Origin: Bacteroidetes bacterium GWF2_35_48
Lineage (GTDB): Bacteria; Bacteroidota; Bacteroidia; Bacteroidales; GWF2-35-48
DNA length: 64,000 bases
Direction of reading: 5' to 3'
Assembly (NCBI GenBank): GCA_001769125.1
Contig: MEOG01000123.1
Span: forward strand, 48,120 to 112,119
Below the pieces are notes generated by a model that saw only the letters and a program-made list of their open reading frames with translations, was not told where the DNA came from and made no database searches. Each line of letters starts with the position of its first letter. Position 1 is the stretch's first letter. This document shows positions 28,401 to 40,400 of this stretch, one piece after another. The position numbers were made by a program, and so were the translations under genes.

Positions 28401-31400
28401 AGTGGAGGTACAATAAAATGGTATTCTGATCCATCATTAACAACACAGATTGGAACAAATTCTCTTTTTAATCCTAATCCGTATCTTTCAGTAGGTACAA
28501 ATAATTTTTATATTACAGAAACTGTTTCAGGCTGTCAGAGTTCAGCAACAACAGTTACTATAACAGTGAATCCCTTACCTGTTCTTACTGCAAATCCGAC
28601 GTCTCAAACTATTTGTAGTGGAACTGCAACAAATATAGCTTTGTCATCAAGTGTAACCGGAACAACTTATAGTTATACGGTTTCTCAAGCATCAGGAATT
28701 TCTGGAGGTGCTTCTGGTACAACAAGTCCAATCGCACAAACATTAACAAATGCAAACACAACTTCGGGAATAGCAACCTACACTATTATTCCAACTGCAA
28801 ACAGTTGTGCCGGTTCTTCGGTTAATGTGGTGGTTACTGTCAATCCTAAGCCGGTTGTTACAGCCAATCCTACATCGCAAACAATTTGCAGTGGCGCAAC
28901 TACATCAATCGCTTTAAGTTCTGGTGTTACTGGTACTACATTTGCATGGACAGTAGCTCAATCTGGCGTGTCAGGAGCAAGCAATGGAAGTGGATCTCCA
29001 ATAGCGCAGACTCTTTCTAATTCTTCAACAACAGCAGGTACAGCAACGTATACAATTACACCAACTGCAAGTACTTGTGCCGGAAATTCAATAAATGTTG
29101 TGGTAACTGTTAATCCAAAACCAACAGTTACCGCTACTCCTGCTTCCCAGATTATTTGTAGCGGAAATGCTGCTGGAATAGCGTTAACTTCAAATGTAAT
29201 AGGAACGACTTACGCATGGACGGTTTCGCAGTCGGGTGTTACAGGAGCTAGTTCCGGAAGTGGAACTCCAATCGCTCAAACATTAACTACAACAGCTGCT
29301 GCAACAGGCACAGCAACGTATACAATTACACCTACTGCAAATTTATGTAGTGGAACCGCTATTAATGTTGCTGTAACCGTTAATCCTATACCTAATACAA
29401 CAGCAACACCTTCTTCCCAATCAGTTTGCAGTGGAGGAAGTACTTCTATTGCTTTAACATCAAATGTTACAGGCACTAATTTCAGTTGGACTGTTTCGCA
29501 AACAAATGCAAGCGGAGCTACTGCTGGTAGTGGCGTTTCTATTGTTCAAAGCCTTACGGCAACAACAGCAATGCCCGGTACTGTTACTTATGCTATTACT
29601 CCCAGCGCTAATTCTTGTAGTGGAACTACAACAAATGTTGTTGTTACAGTTAATCCAATACCTAATGTTACAGCCAACCCAACTTCTCAAATAATTTGTA
29701 GTGGCGCATCAACAAATATAGCATTGACTTCAAATGTGTCGGGAGCAAGTTTTTCATGGATTGTTTCTAGCTCTGCCGGTATTACAGGCGCAAGTAACAG
29801 CAGTGGTACCACTATTTCACAGGTGTTGAGTAATTCGAATGCTACTTCAGGAACAGCGACATATCAAATAACACCTTCTGCAAATAGTTGTTCAGGTTCC
29901 TCAATTAATGTTGTTGTTACAGTAAATCCAACGCCAAATGTTACTGCATCTCCTGCATCGCAAACTATTTGCAGCGAAGCCAGTACAAATATTTCTTTAT
30001 CATCTAATGTTTCGGGAGTCACTTATAACTGGACTGTAGCACAAGGCGCAGGAATTACAGGCGGTTCTGCTTCTTCGGGAAGTACAATCGCACAAGCATT
30101 AAGTAATTCGAATGCTACTGCCGGTACTGCAACATATTCAGTAACGCCGAGTGCAAATTCCTGTAATGGAACTCCGGTTAATGTAGTTGTAACAGTAAGT
30201 CCAACACCTGTCGCAACGGCAAATCCTGCTTCTTCAACAATTTGCAGTGGAGATGTAACAAATATTACTTTGACATCAACTGTTACCGGAACCAGCTTTA
30301 ACTGGACTGTTAGTGCTCCTTTTATTTCTGGGGCATCAGCGGGAAGTGGTGCAAGCATTGCTCAAACATTAACAAGTTCATCCACCTCTAATGCTACAGC
30401 TACTTATACAATAACTCCTACGGCTAGCTCGTGCCAAGGTACTCCTATTGTTGCTACTGTTACAGTAAAACCAAAACCGGATGCTGTTGCAAATCCTGCT
30501 GCACCAACAATTTGCAGTGGAATTTCTCCCAATATAGCCCTTACTTCCGGTGTTAGTGGAACAAGTTTTTCATGGACAGTTTCTCAAACAGGCGTTACAG
30601 GAGCAATTGCAGGAAGTGGAAATCTTATTAATCAAAATTTATCCGCATCGGGAACAACAGCAGGTACTGCAACATATACTGTAACACCTACCGCTTCGTC
30701 TTGCGTGGGAACTTCAATAAATATTGTTGTAACAGTGAATCCTCTTCCTGTTGCAACAGCAACACCTTCTTCTCAAACATTCTGTAGTGGAGGGACAACG
30801 AGTATTGCATTATCATCTAATGTTTCCGGAACTTCATATAGCTGGTCGGTTGTTCAAAGCAGTGTAACCGGTGCTGCTGGAGGAAGTGGCTCTTCTATTG
30901 CTCAAACACTAACCAATTCCGGCGCTACATCCGGAACTGCTACCTATACAATTACACCTGTCGCAAGTGGATGTGCTGGTACTGCAATCGTTGTTGTTGT
31001 AACAGTGAAACCTATTCCTTCTGCATTGGCTTCTCCTTCGCCAACCACAATTTGTAGTGGATCATCAACAAATATATCATTAACATCTGCAGTAAGCGGT
31101 ACTACGTTTACCTGGACTGTAACTCCCTCTTCCGGAAATGTGAGCGGACAAGCTGCGGGTTCAGGTACAAGTATTGCACAAACACTCACTAATGCAGGTA
31201 CGAGCGTTGAAAATATTTTGTATCAGGTTACGCCTTCTGCATCTTCATGTACAGGTTCAACTATTGATGTAACTGCTTACGTGAATCCTGTTCCAGTAGT
31301 TACTCCAACACCTGCATCACAAACACTTTGCAGCGGGAATGCAACCGGTATTTCATTATCTTCAAATGTTACAGGTTCAACTTTTAACTGGACAGTATCT

Positions 31401-34400
31401 CAAAGTAATGTATCAGGCGCAAGTGCAGGAAGTGGAAACAGCATTGTACAAGTGCTTACAGCAACGGGAACTTCACCCGGAACGGCAACATATACGATTA
31501 CTCCTACATATTCAGGTTGTAACGGTACTCCGGTAAATGTTGTTGTAACGGTTAATCCAAATCCGGTTGCGACTGCAATTCCAACAGCACAGACAATTTG
31601 CAGTAATCAAAGTACAAGTCTGAATTTCACATCCAATGTTATCGGTACTACTTTCTCATGGACAGTAAGTCAGTCGGGTGTTTCTGGAGCAAGCTCCGGT
31701 ACAGGTAATAATATATCGCAAACTCTTGTTAATTCAGGAACAACAGCCGGAACTGCAACTTACACCATTACTCCAAGCGCAAACAGTTGTAGTGGAAATT
31801 CTATTAGTGTTATTGTTACAGTGAATCCAATTCCTGTAGCTGTTGCAACACCTGTCTCTCAAACTATATGCAGTGGTACGGCTTCCTCTATTGCTTTAAC
31901 ATCAGGAGTTGCCGGCACATCTTTTAACTGGACGGTTTCTCAAACAGGAGTTTCTGGTGGAAGCAATTCATCAGGAGTTTCTATTGCCCAAACATTAACA
32001 AGTACAGGATCTGTTCAGGGAACAGCTACTTACACTATTACGCCTACAGCTAATTTATGTAGTGGATCTGCTATAATAGTTCCCGTAAGTGTGAATCCGA
32101 GCCCTGTAGTAACAGCAACGCCAATGCCTGTCAGTGTTTGTAGTGGCAGCGCAACAAGTATATCTTTAACTTCAAATGTAACCGGAACAACTTTTAACTG
32201 GACAGTATCTCAATCTGGCGCAACTGGAGGCAGCGCAAGTTCTGGCTCTTTAATTGCTCAAGTTTTAACTGAAACAGGTGGAACACCCGGAACGGTAACA
32301 TACACGATTACCGGAACAGCAAGTTTATGTAGCGGAAGTCCTTTGGTTTTACCAGTTACTGTAAATACAGTTCCCGTAATAACAAGTGCTATAAAAACAG
32401 ATGTTACGCTGTGTGGAGGAAGTGATGGTACAATATCTATTAATGCTACCGGTTATGGACCTTTGAGTTATTCTATAAATGGAGGCACAACTTTTGTTCC
32501 AAATACAAGTGCGTTTAGCGGTCTTCCTGAAGGAAATTACGCTGTTGCAGTTAGTAATGGATATGGATGTGTAACAAATGGTCCCATACTCGTGATAGGA
32601 GCGGGAGGTGCTCCTCCGGCACCGGTTGCCGGAACAAATGCTACTTATTGTCAAGGCGTAACAGCAGCAAATTTAACAGCAACAATTGGTAGCGGTGGAA
32701 CAATTATCTGGTATTCTAACCCCTCACTTACTATACAGGTGGGGTCAAGTACAACTTTTAACCCGAATCCCTACCTTTCTGTTGGAACAAATAATTTTTA
32801 TGTTACCGAATCTTTAGCCGGATGCCAGAGTAATGCAACGACGGTAACAATTACTGTGAATCCATTACCTGTATTAACAGCAACTCCATCGTCTCAAACG
32901 ATATGTTCCGGGCAAACAATAAATATTGCTTTAACATCTTCGGTAACAGGTACTACTTTTAATTGGACTATTACCCAATCATCAGGTATTACTGGGGGAA
33001 GCGCATCAAATGGATCTACAATAGCGCAAACTCTTACAAACGCAAATGCAACTGCAGGAACAGCAGAATATTTAATTATTCCAACTGCTTCCGGTTGTTC
33101 AAGCCCTGCAACTATTGTTATCGTTACCGTGAATCCAAAACCGGTTGTTGTGGCAAATCCTGCTTTTCAAACAATTTGTAGCGGACAAACAACGAGCATC
33201 GCTTTATCTTCTGCTGTATCCGGAGCAAGTTTTGCATGGACAGTCGTTCAGGCTGGAGTTTCAGGGGCATCTGCTTCAAGCGGGGCAACAATTGCTCAAA
33301 CTATAACTAATTCCGGGACAACACAAGGTAGCGCAACATATACTATTACACCTACTGCTAATTCTTGTGTTGGAAATACACTTAATGCTGTAGTAACAAT
33401 AAATCCGCTACCGACCGTAACTGCAACTCCTGCTTCTCAAACAATTTGCAGCGGAACATCAACTTCTATTTCGCTTACATCAAATGTAACCGGAACAACT
33501 TTTCCGTGGACTGTTGTTCAGACAGGAGTAACAGGAGCACTGGATGGCGCAGGAAGTTCTATTAGTCAGGTATTGTCAAATGCTGGCACAACTTCAGGAA
33601 CGGCAACTTATACGATTACCCCAAGCGCAAATTCATGTAACGGCTCACCTGTTAATGTTTTAGTAACGGTCAATCCGCTTCCGGTATTAACTGCGTCCCC
33701 ATTTTTACAGGCTATTTGTGATGGGGGAAGTACATCAATAGCGCTTTCTTCTACTGTTACCGGAACTGCCTTTTCATGGACAGTTGTTCAAAGTGGCGTA
33801 TCAGGAGCTGCAAGTGGAACCGGAAGCTCAATATCACAAGCATTAAATACTACAGGGCTTTTTACTGGAACTGCGACATATACAATAACTCCATCTGCTA
33901 ATTCTTGCAATGGGTCGAGTTCAAATGTCATTGTAACAGTAAATCCAATTCCAAATGTAACAGCAACACCTGCATTACAGACAATTTGTAGTGGAGCAAC
34001 AACAAACATTTCATTGTCGTCAAATGTAACCGGAGCAAGTTTCTCTTGGACAGTGTCTAATTCAGCGGGTATTTCAGGGTCTTCTAATGGTTCAGGATCT
34101 GCAATTACTCAAATTCTGACAAATTCAGGATTTTCATCGGGTACTTCTACCTATAATGTTACACCTTCTTATAATACATGCTCTGGAACACCGTTGAATG
34201 TTGTTGTTACCGTTAATCCATCGCCAAATATCACTGCAACTCCAACTGCTGATACAATTTGTTCGGGAGGTGCTACAAACATTACCCTGTCTTCGGGTGT
34301 GTCCGGCACTACCTATAGTTGGACAATCTCTCAGACAGCAGGAATTACAGGAGCAACAGCCGGAAATGGTGGAGCAATAACACAGACATTATCAAATTCA

Positions 34401-37400
34401 GGGGTAACAAATGGTACTGCTACCTATACAATTACTCCCAGCGCAAATTCCTGTAATGGAACTCCGATTAGTGTGGTTGTTCTTGTAAAACCAAGACCTG
34501 TAGCATCAGCGAATCCTTCTTCACAAGCAATATGCAGCGGAGGGACAACATCTATTAATCTTTCCTCTACAGTTGCAGGATCAACCTTTAGTTGGACTGT
34601 AAGTTCTTCCTCAATTAGTGGGGCTTCTGCCGGTTCTGGTGCAACGATAGCTCAGACATTAACGAATACATCCAATAATAATGCAAATGCCACCTATACA
34701 ATTACTCCATCAGCCAATGGTTGTTCGGGAAATTCGTTAGGTGTCATTGTTACGGTTGCTCCTGTGTCAACGGTATTGGCTTCACCATCCTCCCCTACTA
34801 TTTGCAGTGGAAATTCTCCTAATATTACATTGTCATCCAATGTATCCGGCGCATCATTTTCATGGACTGTTACAGAAACCAATGTAAGTGGAGCAAGCGC
34901 AGGGAGTGGTAATTCTATTAATCAGGTTTTATCAGCCACGACTTCGTCTTCAGGAACAGCAGTGTATTCTGTAACTCCTTCATATAATAGTTGTCCTGGC
35001 ACTTCCAGTAGTATTGTTGTTACAGTAAATCCAATTCCAACAATTACTGCAACACCTGCAACTCAGGCTATATGTAGTGGAACAGCTCCATCAGTTGCTT
35101 TAACTTCAAATGTGTCTGGTACAACTTTTAGCTGGACGGTGGTTCAAAGTGGAGTTACCGGAGCTTTTAACGGCTCGGGGATAAATATCGGACAGACCTT
35201 GACAAATACTGGCGTAGTAGCGGGAACAGCGACCTATACCGTTACTCCTTCTGCAACAGGGTGCAGCGGGTCGCCTGTTATTGTCGTAATAACAGTTAAT
35301 CCAATCCCAACAACGACAGCCATTCCTTCTCCAACAACTATTTGCAGTGGCTCTGCTACGGATATCCAGTTGTCTTCTACTGTTTCAGGAACAAATTATG
35401 CGTGGACTGTTTCCAATCTTTCAGGGAACATTTCTGGAGCTTCTGCTTCTTCGGGTTCTGTAATCGCGCAAACCTTAACGAATTCTTCCAATGTTGTTGA
35501 GTATGTAACATATCAAATAATTCCTTCTGCAACTTTATGCAGTGGAATTCCTGTGGACGTAATCGCGTATGTCAACCCTGTTGTAGTTCTTACAGCAACA
35601 CCTTCTTCTCAATCAATTTGCAGTGGAGCATCTTCTAATATTAATTTAACATCCAATGTTACTGGGACTACCTATAGCTGGACTGTTTCCGCTCCCGGTG
35701 TAACAGGAGCAACAGGTGGCTCAGGCAATACGATTGTTCAGACGTTATATAATTCAGGAAGTTCTCCGGCTATTGCAACTTATACAATTATTCCAAGTGC
35801 TAACAGTTGTTCCGGTGCTTCGGTTGCAGTTCCTGTTACGGTTAATCCAATCCCTACAGTTACAGTCAATCCTACTGCGCAAACAATTTGCAGCAATCAA
35901 GCAACAAATATTTCTCTTACTTCAAATGTTGCTGGGACAACTTTTAGCTGGACAGTAACCCAAAGTGGAGCAACAGGCGCCTCTGATGATGCGGGAGCAA
36001 CAATTGCGCAAACACTTACTACGACCGGTGTTGTAAATGGCATGGTTGTTTATACAATAACTCCTTCAGCGAATATTTGCAGCGGATCTACACAAAATGT
36101 TACAGTTACAGTTAAACCTGTTCCTGTTGTAACAGCCACGCCCAATGCCGAAACTATATGCAGTAATCAGTCAACCAATATTATTTTAACATCAACTGTA
36201 AGCGGTACAACATATTCTTGGACAACTAGTTCTTCTAATGTTACAGGAAATACGTCCGGAACAGGCAGTTCTATAACTCAAACTTTAGTAAATGCAGGTT
36301 TGATTCCGGGTACTGCGAATTACGTTGTAACGCCTGCTGCAAATGGTTGCATGGGAAGTGATATAACAGCCGTAGTTACCGTTAATCCAATTCCTGTTAT
36401 TTCATCTGTTACTCATGATGATGTAACTTTATGCGGAGGATCGGATGGTGCAATTACAATAACAGCTACGGGGGGTGCACCTATTGAGTACTCTATTAAC
36501 AACGGTACAGATTTTTATCAGAACGGAGGATCATTTACCGGACTTGAAAATGGAAATTATCAGGTCGTTGTTACAGATTTTTATGGATGTGAAATTTTAG
36601 GAACAAATGTTTCTGTTGTTGATGGAGGAGCTCCTGTAGCTCCTGTAGCAGGGACGAATGCCGTTTATTGCGAAGGAGAATCTTTTATTGATTTAACTGC
36701 AACAGCCGGCGATGGCGGGGATTTAAACTGGTATTATGACCCTGCTCTTACTATAAATATTGGCAGTGGTTCAGTCTTATCACCCTATAATGCAGTGGGA
36801 ACAACAAATTATTATGTTACAGAATCAGTTGGTGGTTGTGAAAGTCCTTCTACTATGGTAACGGTTACAATACATCAGTTGCCTGTTGGATATGCAACAC
36901 CTGCCTCACAGTCGTTTTGTAACGGAGAAACTACTTCAATTGTATTAGGCTCTAGTGTTTCAGGCACTGCTTATTCATGGGTTTGCACATCTTCATCATC
37001 AGATGTAACAGGTTATTCTAATGATGCTGCAGGCACGATAAATCAAATACTATTAACTATTGCTACAACTCCTGAAATAGTTACGTATCATGTAATACCT
37101 GTTGCCAATTCTTGTAAAGGTGATACTTTTGAGGTTGTCGTAACTGTAAATCCAATTCCGGTTGCAGGTTTTGTAATTGCAGAGGATACTATCTGCAGTA
37201 ACTCTCAAACGGATATTACTCTCACTTCTAATGTAAGCAATACTACCTTTACTTGGACAGTTGTTTCATCAGGAATAAGCGGCGCAAACGGAGGAAATGG
37301 GAATTCAATTAATCAGACACTTGTTAATTCAGGTATTCTTTACGGAAGTGCAACTTACACAATTACGCCAAGCGCTAATTCATGCAGTGGGATTCCAGTT

Positions 37401-40400
37401 GATGCTGTTATTACGATTAACCCTGTTCCTGATGTTTCAGCTATGCCATCTTCTCAGATAATTTGCAGCAATGACACTACTGGCATTGTATTAAGTTCAT
37501 CGGTTGCCGGAACAACTTATACCTGGACAGCATCTTCAGCTTCCGGTTTTATATCTGGCTATTCGGATAGCAGCAACGATACCATTTCTCAAACTTTAGT
37601 GAATTCAGGTACAACTCAGGGAATGGTAAATTATATTATTACTCCTGTGCATAATCTTTGCCCGGGTTCTGATTTAACAATAAGTGTTGTAGTAAAACCA
37701 TCTCCGGCTGTTACTGCTACGCCTGCTTCACAAACTATTTGCAGTGATTATTCTACATTTATATCACTTTCTTCATCTGTATCAGGGACAAGTTACAATT
37801 GGACTGCTGTGCCTTCTACTGTTAATATTACAGGATACAGCAATGGAACGGGAAATAATATTTCACAGGTATTAAGCACAACTGAACCTAATATTGTAAC
37901 CGTAAACTACGAAGTTGTAGGAACTGCCTCGGGTTGCAAGTCTGATACTTTAGATGTTCTTGTTTCTATTTCACCTTTGCCGGATGTTGTTGCTACTCCT
38001 TCTTATGACACAATTTGTAGTGGAGATGTTACATCAATTGCATTAAGCTCGACAGCCCCCGGAGTTAATTATTCATGGACAGTTACAGCGATAGGTATTA
38101 CCGGTGCTTCAGCAAGCAGTGGTTCTGCAATTGCTCAAACGCTTGTTAATTCCGGATCTTTAATCAGAACCGCAATTTATACAATAACGCCCGATTTAGG
38201 CTCATGTGTTGGTTCTTCAATTAATGTACCCATAACAGTTGTCCCATTGCCCGGTGTTTCTGTAACTCCGCTTACGCAAACAATATGCAGTGGCGATCAA
38301 AATGCAATAGCGATAACTTCCGGTGTTCCTGGTGCTATCTTTAACTGGGCAGTTTCTCAAACTGATGTAACAGGCGGTGTTGATGGTTCGGGAAATACAA
38401 TTACCCAAACGCTTACTTCAACAGCGCAAACTTCGGGTACTGCCGAATATGCAATAACTGCTTCCTCAAATGGTTGTAATGGAACTCCTGTAATTTCAAC
38501 GGTAATTGTAAATCCTTTACCGGATGTTATTGCAACTCTTTCTGCTGATACAATTTGTTCGGGAGAAACAACAGCTATTGCTCTTAGCTCCGGAGTTATT
38601 AATACAAATTATTCATGGACAGTTTCAGCTCCTGGAATTACAGGCGCTTTAAATGGTTCGGGTTCTAATATTACTCAAACATTAAATAATGCAGGAAGTA
38701 GTCCTGTTGATGCGGTTTATTCTATCATTCCAACATCACAGGGTTGTCAGGGAGCTGTTCAGACAGTTTCAGTAAATGTTAATCCCATTATTAATGCTGA
38801 TGCCGGAGTTGACCAATCTATCATATATGGAACAACAGCAACTCTTGATGCCACAGCTTCTGTAGGCGTAAATCTTGAATATAGCTGGCAGCCTTTGGAT
38901 TCGCTTGCAAGTGGCATGAATACTTCAACCCCTGTTACAATTAATCTGACAGGAACAACTTTGTTTACTTTAACATTAACAGACACACTTTCAGGTTGTA
39001 CATCTGCTGATGAAGTTCTTGTAACTGTATCGGGGATACCTCTTTCAATAACAGGTGTTACGCCTGATGATACAATTTGTGTTGGACAATCATCAATACT
39101 TAATGTTACGGTTACTGGCTCTACAGGTATTTATGATTATAGCTGGTCTTCTATACCTGCAGGATTTACTGCTATTACGCAATCTGTAACTGTTCAGCCA
39201 ACTGTTACAACTGTATATCATGTTACAATTACCAGTGGAATATTTACTACAGATACTTCTATAGTTGTAAATGTAAATCCCTTGCCTAGTGTTATTTTAG
39301 ATTCTTTTAATCCGGTTTGTCAGGGAACTTCAGCATTTAATTTAATTGGTGGAATTCCAACTGGTGGAATCTACTCTGGTACGGGTGTTTCTCTGGGCAG
39401 TTTTAATCCTGTTGTTGCGGGAGTTGGTACACATGATATTATTTATGTTTATACAGATAATAATGGTTGTACCAGTAGTGATACATCAAGTATTGAAGTG
39501 AATCAGTTACCAACAGTTTCTCTTGGTAGCTTTGATCCTGTTTGTACCGATGCTGCTCCTTTTGTTTTATCTGGAGGCTTACCTGCAGGAGGTATATATA
39601 GTGGACTTGGCGTTAATTCTGGAGAATACTATCCTTCTGCTGTTGGGTCTGGTTCTCACAATATTACTTATACTTATACCGATGGAAATAATTGTACAAA
39701 TGCTGCAACAAATATGATTGTTGTGAATCCATTACCTGTCGCAACGATTACGGATAGTACAAATATCACATGTTACGGCTTTAACAATGGTACTGCTACG
39801 GTTACAGGTTCAAACGGTATATTGCCTTATTCGTATTTGTGGGACAATGATAGTATTACAACTGCAACTGTCGGTCAGTTAGAGCCTGGTGTATGGTATC
39901 ATGTTACTTTAACCGATGCAAATAATTGTTCTGGTCTTGATAGTATAATACTTACAGAACCTACACAGATGAGTGTCTCTGTTACATCTCTTGATCCTAC
40001 TTGCAATATGTCGAATGGTTCTATTACCGTTAATCCGCAGGGAGGTACTCCCGGATATACGTATTCATGGAGTAATTATCCTGCGGAAACAGGAAATGTT
40101 CTTGATAGCATTCCATCGGGTGTATATACAGTAACGGTTAATGATGCAAATGCTTGTATCTGGAATGCTACTGTAACACTAACCACATCTCCCAACCCAG
40201 CAGGAACAATTGTTGTGGAAAATGTTTCGTGTTATGGGATTAGCGATGGTAGCGCAACTATTACAATGACTTCGGGAACAAGTCCCTTTACATACCTTTG
40301 GTCAAACGGAAATACAACGAATATTGCTGATAGTTTGATTTTTGGCGAATATTCTGTCATTGTTGCAGATGCTAATGGCTGCGCTATATATGATACAATA

